Shown piece by piece: positions 56,010-64,000 of a stretch of DNA of 64,000 nucleotides. The stretch is from Melampsora larici-populina 98AG31 (taxonomy: Eukaryota; Basidiomycota; Pucciniomycetes; Pucciniales; Melampsoraceae), in contig NW_006768778.1 in assembly GCF_000204055.1 (NCBI RefSeq), positions 211,625-275,624 on the forward strand, written 5' to 3'. How positions within the stretch are numbered: the stretch's first letter is position 1; the number at the start of each line of letters is the position of its first letter. A model generated the notes under the pieces. That model worked only from the letters and a program-made list of their open reading frames with translations. It had not been told where the DNA came from and ran no database searches. A program made the translations under genes and the position numbers.

Positions 56010-56069
56010 CAAGCCCCCTGTGCCAGGGGCGGACGAGTCCGAGAAAAATCACCTGGCACAGTGGGCTTG
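56010..56069. repeat. 18-bp stem-loop
   Basis: CAAGCCCCCTGTGCCAGG pairs with CCTGGCACAGTGGGCTTG with one mismatch around a 24-base loop that itself contains GGACGAGTCC. Function unknown. Confidence 0.8.
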
Positions 56070-56659
56070 TTGTTAAGCTAGCTCATTTAGCTTTTTACAC
56101 TCAATTAATTACACATCAATTACGGTACTCAAAACCACTAGGTCCGTGCTACCTTTCTTGAAAACCTGCTTTCAAAATGTTGTTTTTTGGAGAAAATGAA
56201 CCGTACAGAGCTCCAAAAAAAGTTCCAGAGAATTCCCAGGAATTACCCTGCAAAAAGATCAACTTTGAGTCTATGTTTTTCACATTTTTTGAAAAAGGTG
56301 GCTTGAACCTAGTGGTTTTGAGTACCATAAATGATTACACTCCAAAATTTTGGCCGGATTGAGTGTAAAATTGTGATTCACCCCCATGTAAGTTGATTTT
56401 TACACTCAACAACTTACACTCAATATTGAGTGTAAATTCCATTGAGTGTAAAAATCTATTGACCCATTGTTATCTAATTAATCATTTTAGTCGTTTTTAT
56501 GGCGGTTTTTTGGTTTAATTATGATATTGATTTGGTTGTGTTTGATATATATATTTTTATTAAAGGTTATTTTATGAAGAAGTTTTTGTTAAACATTTAT
56601 TATCTTATAGTGATAGTTTTGTTGTTCAGTTCCTCACGTTTTCTTTTTAAAGTGTTCCT

Positions 56660-56790
56660 CTGTCCGTGGGGTGTTAGGGTTTTTAGGAATGTGAAATTTA
56701 CCATCCCTTGGTTACATATCAAGGGACTTTTAGCCACACACATTCTAACTGTTTTCATTTCACTTGTTTGTGAGTGTTACAGCTATTCCA
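56660..56790 (+). repeat. Second copy of the 40465–40840 block, without the MITE
   Basis: GGTGTTAGGGTTTTTAGGAA to GTGAGTGTTAC matches the earlier copy with very few differences, and carries the unoccupied site CACACACATTCTAACTG. Confidence 0.85.
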
Positions 56791-57389
56791 TTATATGTTG
56801 GACATTGAGAAAAAAAAGAAAGTTTTTTGCTACCCAAAAAAGATTAAACCTCAAGATTCACCACTGAAAACAAAAAAATACAGTGTTTGCTGTGTTAAAT
56901 CCGGTTAAAAATACAAGCTGTAACTTTTTCCATTTTTTCTCAAGGACCAACATATAACAAAATAGCAGTACTGGATTCAAAACATTTCAATTTACAAGAA
57001 GCTAAGGGCCCGTTCGGCTGGATTTCGAAATAATCGTTACCCAAAAACGATTTTTCGATCTGCCCCTTGAAAAAGGGGCAGATTGAAATACCGAATTTCG
57101 GCTTTTTCGTTTACCGAACAGTTGACCAAATTGGTCAACGAAAGATCGAAATAATCGTCGTTGACCATTTGATCAGCGTTCAACTGTTTGGTAAACAAGA
57201 AATGAAACCATTTTTTCAAACGAAACTTGATTGAAACTTGAAAATCAATCGTTTCGTTTCGTTTTCGTTTTCTTTTTCGTTTCCACTCATCCACTCATCC
57301 ACTCATCCATCCATCTAGGTCATCAACGACCAAACTCTTCATTTTTTTTGTATCATCGTAACATTTCACATCACGCCATTTAAAACATC

Positions 57390-57530
57390 ATGGAGCATCG
57401 TCCACGTGCTTCAATTCAATCTCTCACACCTGAGAAACGTGCCAAACATCAAAAGCTGCTCAAACTACAATTTCTTAAACAGCTCCTTGCTGTTCAACAA
57501 CAGTGTCGATCAGCCGTGAGAACCTCAATC
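57390..57530 (+). pseudogene. Harbinger transposase, N-terminal fragment
   Basis: From ATG at 57390 the frame reads KLLKLQFLKQLLAVQQQC, close to KLLKLKFIKQVLAIQKQH of the intact transposase at 42478. Homology stops near 57520. The catalytic part is deleted. Confidence 0.7.
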
Positions 57531-57706
57531 ATCAACAAGTCATCTTCGTCGTCCCATTCAGCCTTGACTCTGGAGGTCTTTGGCGTTTCGGTGATTGGCG
57601 GAGGGTTCGGAACGGTAGATGGCAACAAGGTCGGTTCAATACAAGATGGAAGAACTCGTTGATCTCGAATTGCTCTAGGAGCACGTGGTCGAGCGGCGGT
57701 ACCCAT
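57494..57706 (-). pseudogene. Harbinger Myb/SANT protein, N-terminal fragment
   Basis: A minus-strand frame from ATG at 57706 has a Pro-rich start and then AEWDDEDDLLMIEVL, matching AKWDNEDSHVLINVL of the accessory gene at 52870. It meets the transposase fragment tail to tail, as expected after deletion of the middle of the element. Confidence 0.65.
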
Positions 57707-58399
57707 AGGTTGAAGATAGTAAAGATAATAAAGTAAAGAAAGCTTGAAACGAGATACTAAAGTAAAGATAGTTTGAAACGACGATAGCAGGACGGTGAAA
57801 TAACTTAAACGACGATAGGAAAATGGTGAGTTAGGTTGAAGATAGTAAAGATACTAAAGTAAAGATAGCTTGAAACGACGATAGGAAGATGGTGAGTTAG
57901 GTTGAAGATAGTAAAGATAGTAAAGATAGCTTGGATAGCTTGGAAGGACGACAATAGGAGTGAATGTCTTGAAAAGAAGACGATAAGATGGGATAGATGG
58001 TAGAAGAAGACCCTGACGAAGGTCCTCATTGGAGACTGGCAATGTAAGAGATAGAAGAGAGATGGAGAGAGTTGTGATCAATGAAACGGGATAGAAAAGA
58101 AGAGTGAAGGAAATAAAAGGGTGGGTGAAGGAAACGAAAGGGTGGGTGTTTCATGACGGAGATGGAAGTTGATTGAGGGGCAAATACGATATTTGGATCT
58201 GAAAAACACCCTTGAGGCTGTTTTTCAGATCGGATCGGTATTTGACCAAATACCGTATTTGGGCTTTGATCAAATACGGTTTCCGAACACCGGTGTATTT
58301 GGCCAAACCCAAATACGTATTTGACCCAAATATCGTATTTGGCTTTGGTGGGGTATTTGGCCAAATACGATATTTGGAACCCAGCCGAACGGGCCCTAA

Positions 58400-59168
58400 G
58401 TCATACCATACTTTCTCCCCTTCCTATCCTGAATTCACAAACACTTTGTAGATGATTTGAACTCCAGAAGTCTTCCATCAATATTCTTGACCCCAAAAAA
58501 CTCTTCTTTCTATTCAAAGTTTGTTATTCTCAAGCATTGCAATCACCTAGATAACATCCGAGCTCGTACCAATTGGAAAATCCATCCTTGAGTTCAAACC
58601 TAATGTTTGAACCAAAAACTGGTTTTGCGTCATCGTTGTTCTACAAAAACAAAATTCATTCAAAACCATGTCAAATCAAAATACAATATGGGCAACACAT
58701 TTTCTGAAGGACTCAGATGTTCAACTCTGTTTCTCCAAAAGCGGGACTTTTCCGATCTCACAATGATCAAATCAACCATAAACCATAACTCCAATGATCA
58801 TGACGTAGACTTCAAGGCCTGATTCTTATCAAGCTGTTCGTAAATACTCATCAGAAGGTATCTCGCAGGAGAGGAACGTTGGAAAATCGAAGCAAGTCTT
58901 TCGGTCATTGGTAGACATCATCTTCAAGTCATGATATATATTTACTTTTACGTTCATGATCCAATGAAGATTGCAAAAACAAAGTAGAGAAACACGATCA
59001 TCGCTTAAACATGATATCCAATTGCATCGACTATTCATATAAAAGTTCTAAGGTATGAGCTTCAACTTAAGATGTCCACCATTTACAAATGAAGTTGAAG
59101 TTAAACTCCAGCATCAATCTCATCGCGCTATTGTTTTAGATTGATCGATGCGTTGAGTATCCACTCAA
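58400..59168. other. No gene recognised
   Basis: Short frames only. Probably contains the 3' region of the L1-domain gene on the minus strand. Confidence 0.5.
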
Positions 59169-60736
59169 TCATTCAGAAACAGCTGTTTCAGTCGAAATCG
59201 TCGATAACCTTCGTTTCTTTCTTTGACTCTTCTCATCGACTGCTTGCCTTTTCTTTTCTTCTGCACCTTTCTTCGTTTCCACTTCATCTTGAGATGGATC
59301 TAATCCAAATCGACCAAATTGATCTGTAGTTAATGCAGCTAACCAAACTGGTAGACTAGTACTAGTACCTGTCTTGAGATGAAGACCTTGAACATTTGTC
59401 CATCCACCTAATGGAATTCGTTTACCAACTTGATCAATGACCTTTTGAAGATTTTCTTTCACTTCAGTTTCGTTATGTCGACTTAAATCGGCAATCTTGA
59501 TCGAAACACAAGTTCCTGTACTCAATCGTAAATAGGTGCTAGAAATTCCTCGCTCCAGTTCTGCCTTGACCTTATTCGGTTCGGTGATGTTGACAGGGAC
59601 TGGAAGCTTCTTAGTTTGAAAGAACTTGCTCCCCAAGAGCTTCGGTAGCATCGGAATCACTCGTGCATCAGCCAGAAATAAACCGTGAGAGTTCATAAGC
59701 TGGCGTCGAGCTTCGAATGAGGCGTGTTTTCCTTTCAGTTTTTCGACACCACTGTTCGAAAGAGATTCCTTTAATACTCAGATCACACGAGATGGCTAGT
59801 TTCTTGGGGAAGTGATTCAGAATATCAAGGTGACTTACACTACTTTGGAAATGAATGTGATCTTCCTCTCTTCTAGCAAAGCTTTATATTCACTTTGAGG
59901 ATCTTTGACGATAAGGCATACTGGAGTGGATTTCGGATCAAGTAGCGGATGGTCTAGTGCACTATTAGAATGATCAACATCGCAGCGCAAAAGAGTAGTC
60001 AATAAACTGCGATGCCAAATACATCTGGTGAGAATGAAACTGACATTCTGATAGGTTTATGTTTATCCTTATTGGGAATTCGCTTCAATGTGATGACAAG
60101 ACTTATAAATTGATCATTCGATCCAACATCATCCGCAAACATTTTTCCATCATCGAGATTTCGCTTCATAGTCTTATTGGAATACTCAATCAAGGTCTTG
60201 ATCGCTAAAGTGAGCTGTTCGGGTTTAATTATAGGTGACTCGTAGGTAGGTCTGAAGCTAACTTCTGTGGTAACTTTTTCATTAGATGATTTAGCAGTTG
60301 ATGGTAATTTTTCGGGTCGAGAAGATTCAGATTGCTTTTTCGAGGACGAATTGGATTTCTCTTTGTTTTTCGGTTGTACGGCTTCCTCCTTCGAAACTTT
60401 TTTCTGAGAATCTTGATCTTCTTTAGTCACCTTTGGGGACTCTTTAGATTTCTTGTCATTAGCCTTTGAAGGGGTTTCATCCAGAGAGGAATTGGGTTTC
60501 GAAGGTTTGGAATTCTTTCGTTGACGTGGCTTTGACTTTGAAGCAGATCCAGCGTCTTGAGGGGTTGGTTCGATTAAAGATTGCTTTGGTACTTCATCAT
60601 CTTGCTGATCTACTTTCTTCGACTCAGCATTTGACTTGCTTTTCTTCTTTTTCGATTCAGTGTTGGTTTGATCAGGTTTTGGAGTGACAGAAGCTTCAGT
60701 TTGAGCGTTAGATGATCGTCTTTTTTGAGCTCCCAT
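59169..60736 (-). CDS. Ribosomal-L1-domain protein (Utp30/Cic1-type ribosome biogenesis factor)
   Basis: Exons 60736–60045, 59961–59839 and 59751–59169, introns 83 and 87 nt, both junctions in phase 2; 465 residues. ATG at 60736 is chosen as the first Met followed by a basic start (MGAQKRRSS). The first 165 residues are Lys/Ser/Pro-rich and low-complexity. The L1 domain follows from about residue 170 (LTLAIKTLIEYSNKTMKRNL, SLVITLKRIPNKDKHKPIRI, CLIVKDPQSEYKALLE, SHGLFLADARVIPMLPKLLG). A basic tail (QRKKRRLS) suggests nuclear or nucleolar location. This family assists pre-rRNA processing and large- or small-subunit assembly; whether it is Utp30 or Cic1 cannot be settled by eye. It is divergent from the SmB gene with 299 bp between start codons. 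Confidence 0.85.
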
Positions 60737-61035
60737 GTTGAATGTTGAAGTGATGATCAAATCTGAATGAGAAGTTGACTTGGATTGTTTTTCAAAATCG
60801 TCAACAGTCTGAAGGAAGTTTTTTGATATTTTTTAAATTTGGCTCGACCACAGCACTGGGTACGCAGCACAGCTACTGTTACACTAGTGACTGTAATATG
60901 CTTATCTGAGGAGGGCGCATACCGATACAAGGCTCATGGGAACAAGTGAAAGTCAAACTGATCAAGAACTCATCTACAAACGCGCTTCGATCTTTCAAAT
61001 TCTGAGGCCAACGCCACAGATTCATTCGGTTCAAC
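60737..61035. promoter_or_regulatory. Shared divergent promoter region
   Basis: 299 bp separates the start codons of the L1-domain gene (−) and SmB (+), two genes of RNA-processing pathways. No specific element is recognised; the bidirectional role is inferred from layout. Confidence 0.5.
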
Positions 61036-61971
61036 ATGGTACGTAATCAAACTCTTTTCTTCAAGATGAACGAACAAATATCCGTGTCTGATGTCATGAG
61101 TCCATCTAACAGGCTCCCAAGCAAAGCAAGATGTTGGCACTTATCAACTATCGGTTACGAGTGACGTTGAACGATTCTCGAACTCTGACCGGACAGATGC
61201 TTGCCTTCGATCGTCACTTGAATTTAGTTTTAGCTGATTGTGAAGAGTTTCGATTCATCAAACAAAAGAAACGTAAAGGTCTCTCCACCGGACCGACACC
61301 TGACGAAAGCGAAGAATTGGAGATGAAGAGAGCTTTGGGACTCGTCATCTTACGTGGTGAAACTATTGTCAGTTTAAGTGTGGAAGGTCCACCTCCAGCG
61401 GTTGCAGACGAAAAAGGTCCCATGGTAAGCAAGGCATTCCAAAGAGTAGCACATTTTGAGCTTGATAGTCCTTGACGGTCGTTTCGAATCCTTCGATAGC
61501 TGGCTCCTGGACGTGGTACAGGTCTTCCTGCAGGACGTGGTGTCGGTTTGGCTCCTCCATGTGAGCATACATACTTCATTCACGTTGGAGACTCGTATTG
61601 ATTTCCTCTACTACAGCCGGAGTGCCTCCACCTATGATGCGAGGGCAGCCCATGCCCTTTTCCCGCCCCGGTGGACCTCCTGGAGCTCCTCCTGGGCTCG
61701 GTATGCCACCTCCTGGTAAGTTTAGTTCATTTGAAACTCTTGAACTATACTCATCTCGTTCATAATGTCTGCAGGTTTCAATCCAGGGCCTGGTGGATAT
61801 ATGGGCGGCCCTCCACCTGGGTTTGGTGCTCAAGGACAAGGACCACCACCCGGATTCCCCTCTGGTCAACAGTTTCCTGGTCCCCCTGGGTGCGTACCCT
61901 ACGTAGCTCTGAAACCTTTGCCAACAGCGATTGACTGAAATTTCGTCTACAGTTTTATGCCTCCACGGTAA
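61036..61971 (+). CDS. Small nuclear ribonucleoprotein SmB
   Basis: Six exons: 61036–61038 (the ATG alone), 61113–61424, 61500–61560, 61617–61715, 61775–61889 and 61953–61971; all phases match, 202 residues. SmB is part of the heptameric Sm ring on U1, U2, U4 and U5 snRNAs. Sm1 motif: INYRLRVTLNDSRTLTGQML…FDRHLNLVLADCEEF. Sm2 motif: LGLVILRGETIVSLSVEG, followed by PPP. The C-terminal tail is Gly/Pro/Met-rich (PGRGTGLPAGRGVG, GMPPPGFNPGPGGYMG, ending GFMPPR), as in other SmB proteins. A three-base first coding exon carrying only the start codon is notable but is bounded by good GTACGT and CTAACAG sites. Confidence 0.92.
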
Positions 61972-64000
61972 ATGCTAGATACCACCGCCAAGACTGCAAA
62001 GGTCAGGATTACCACCTATTTTCTGCGATGGGGATCACTCAAGAAAATAGGATGCGAGTATGTCTCGATGTCTCATAATGGGGTACCTACGGTCAAACGT
62101 TCGAGGTCCACAAAAAATATAAAAAGGTTGTTTCACAAGTAGATAGATGTACGAGAGTGTCGGATGGGATGTCGTGTTGACCATAAAAGCCACGTTTCAA
62201 TTTTGTTATGGATTCAACGTCAAAAATGTGCGCTCGGTTTGTCTTTGTGACAAATCCTACATGCGCAGTCAAGAAATCCGCACTGTAAACCATGGCGAAA
62301 GGCCGCGAAACATGTAGATGGAAAGCTCATTTGTTTAAGGTTGCCTTTTTGACTTGTTCGACATTGTCACGCGATGGTGAGATTGAGTCGAGTTTCAAAG
62401 TTGATAACTGTTTGAGTTATGGTATCTTATGAGATGAATCACTGCGACAACGAAGGGCCAGAGGAACCATAAGATCTCGGCGCTGGGCCGGGTATATTTG
62501 GTGGAGATACGATCCGGTTTTCCTTTCCTCGGAGTGTGATCAGCTTGACGCATGCCTTTCTTATGTAACTGTGCTTCATCATGAACAAGAACATGTTTCA
62601 CCCCTGCTATCATTAAGCAGGGTGTCTGTTAAGGTGAATTCGCAGAATGCCTCTGATCAGCTATGAAGGAGTTCATCACGAACATATTTCACAATACGGC
62701 CGGCACCCCGCAATCAAACCCCCGGAGACTTTGAAACTATGGTTGAGAAGACTTGAATTGAGCCCTGACTCCTAAGCTCAAGTCAGAATCACTTTTAGCG
62801 CCGCATATGGGAAGCGTAGTAATGCTTCTCTCGCTGTTAAAATGAATTCAACTTTGAAATTGAAAGCTGGAGAAGGAAGTCTTTATTGAAAGTGATCTAT
62901 CTGGATTTTGAGGTGCTTGGTGTGGCAAAAGTGAATTGCATAGTAGAAGCTTGATATATAGCGCAGTGGGACGAGAGTTCTGTATTCAATTGATGATTTA
63001 CAATAAAATTATCATGAGATCTTGTATGCATCAAAGTTTCTTGTTTGAAAACACGAACAGTGAAATTGCAGTTTGATTTTGTTCAAGGAAGACTGGGTCC
63101 GCTTTGTCTTTGATGAGTATGACTACACCATCTTCATACATACTTATTAGATTCATGAAACTACGAAGTGATTGAACTAAAATTAAAAAGCTCATCTTGT
63201 TGAAGTTGAAGTTGGATTGAGATTGAGATTGAAGTTTAAGTTTTTAGAGTTTTCAAAAGATTTCCTTTCTTTTTCCACTGCCAGTCTGCACCTCATCACT
63301 TGACCTGATTGGTTAATCAACTTGAAGGTCTTCTTCATTCTGAAATGTTGATTTGAAATTGTATTAGTAATATCACTCTCATCTTGAAGTGGGTTTGATT
63401 GCTTCACTTCTCACTTTCTACTTTGTCTTTCTTCACTACAATCTAGTCTTCCAAAGACCATCCATCAAGCGGGATACATACAATCAATTTCTCAACATCA
63501 GCATTTTGGTCAGTAAGTGCTCATCACACCATACATTAGATTCCAGATTCAATACTTTCTTATCATCATCCTATAGAACTTCCGGACCAATCCCGAGAGG
63601 CATATATAGACTCTTGATTTCCCCAAGTTCAGCAAGAAATTAAGTTCGATTGGTTGAAATCAACAAAAGCCTACCGCGCATTTGATCGAGCCTGAGTTCT
63701 CATCTTCCCAATCCTTCTGCGTCCACTCGATTTCTTCACCTACACATACTTGATTCCCATTCAGGTTCAAGACTTTCTATATCATCTATATCAACAAGAA
63801 TTTGATTTCCTTCTCGACTGATTGCCCTACTTCCCTGCTTGGGGTTTGATTACTTAGCCCAAAAGCTTACCCACGGGCCACTCTCGACGATCTTCTTGAT
63901 TGTTAATTTGGGCACAGGGTTACTTATGATATTTCCACTGCTTGGTTACTCCATTTAAAACTCCCAATTTTATATAGCTGTGCTCATTTTTGTGTGCCTT
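61972..64000. other. No gene recognised
   Basis: Contains the SmB 3' region. Frames such as 62395–62613 (−) and 63389–63643 (+) show no motifs. The region after 63400 is CT-rich and could lead into a gene beyond the window. Confidence 0.45.

Larger units (their letters stand above)
54561..57002. other. Intergenic with TGTAAAA/TTTACACT-rich repeats
   Basis: No gene recognised. A palindrome TAGGCTCTGGCCTGCCAGAGCCTA lies near 54823–54846. GAGTGTAAA and TTTACACTC motifs recur at 55330–55420 and 56340–56460, possibly two halves of one repeat split by other insertions. Confidence 0.5.
57006..58396. mobile_element. Harbinger deletion derivative, 1391 bp, TAA target duplication
   Basis: Ends GGGCCCGTTCGGCTGG and CCAGCCGAACGGGCCC are perfect complements; TAA flanks both sides (57003–57005, 58397–58399). 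Inside are only the 5' ends of the two Harbinger genes, facing each other. A repeat of GTTGAAGATAGTAAAGATA and GCTTGAAACGACGATA occurs at 57707–57930, and CAAATACG/CGTATTTGG palindromes crowd 58190–58380. Confidence 0.88.

Noticed and set aside
56010..56069. Hammerhead-like ribozyme suggested by GACGAG…GAGAAA in a long stem-loop
   Set aside because: The core CUGANGA and a proper stem II followed by GAAA are absent; the loop does not fold into the three-helix layout.
56499..56867. Hydrophobic 122-codon frame resembling a membrane protein
   Set aside because: It crosses into a non-coding repeat block also present at 40465; the hydrophobicity reflects TTT-rich sequence.

Overview
The window reads as a transposon-rich stretch of a basidiomycete genome, most likely a rust fungus (Pucciniales). 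Supports: short introns (about 55–100 nt, GT…AG) in nearly every host gene, AT-rich intergenic DNA, a KDZ-type transposase, and F-box and Myb/SANT-like families typical of rusts. The species cannot be fixed from the sequence. All assignments are by eye from translated sequence; no database was searched. Several gene models were rebuilt by joining exons across splice sites, and the junction coordinates are given.

Host genes: an unrecognised five-exon nuclear-type gene (4551–5828, −); an F-box gene (7950–9206, −); gamma-tubulin complex component 2 (GCP2/Spc97, 15095–18619, +); a ribosomal-L1-domain protein of the Utp30/Cic1 type (59169–60736, −); and, divergent from it, the spliceosomal core protein SmB (61036–61971, +). 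These housekeeping genes flank a roughly 40 kb block (about 20–58 kb) made almost wholly of mobile DNA.

Mobile DNA from left to right: the 3' end of a KDZ transposase with a TTCACC/GGTGAA-rich tail (1–2040); a mariner-like inverted-repeat element with a second, partial copy that is split by a 2.6 kb element, itself holding a 1.5 kb element with a 78-bp minisatellite (10738–14920); a 4.3 kb hAT element with matching target repeats but a broken transposase (20222–24545); a decayed tyrosine-recombinase (YR) retroelement interrupted by a 206-bp MITE and by a 3.6 kb segment carrying a fragmented, intron-containing YPT1/RAB1 copy (26.5–35.9 kb); a decayed YR retroelement of another lineage (36.5–40.3 kb); and a 12.1 kb PIF/Harbinger complex (42106–54204). 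That complex sits inside a Myb/SANT-like gene. It carries an intact HARBI1-like transposase and a Myb/SANT accessory gene, and the accessory gene is split by a third YR retroelement whose gag, RT–RNase H and recombinase frames are all open (about 45.2–51.8 kb). A 1.4 kb deletion derivative of the same Harbinger type lies at 57006–58396.

The insertions can be ordered because several leave exact 3-bp target duplications, restore a reading frame when removed, or have an unoccupied paralogous site in the same window. Older elements have lost key residues or gained stops, often through changes compatible with C:G to T:A transitions.
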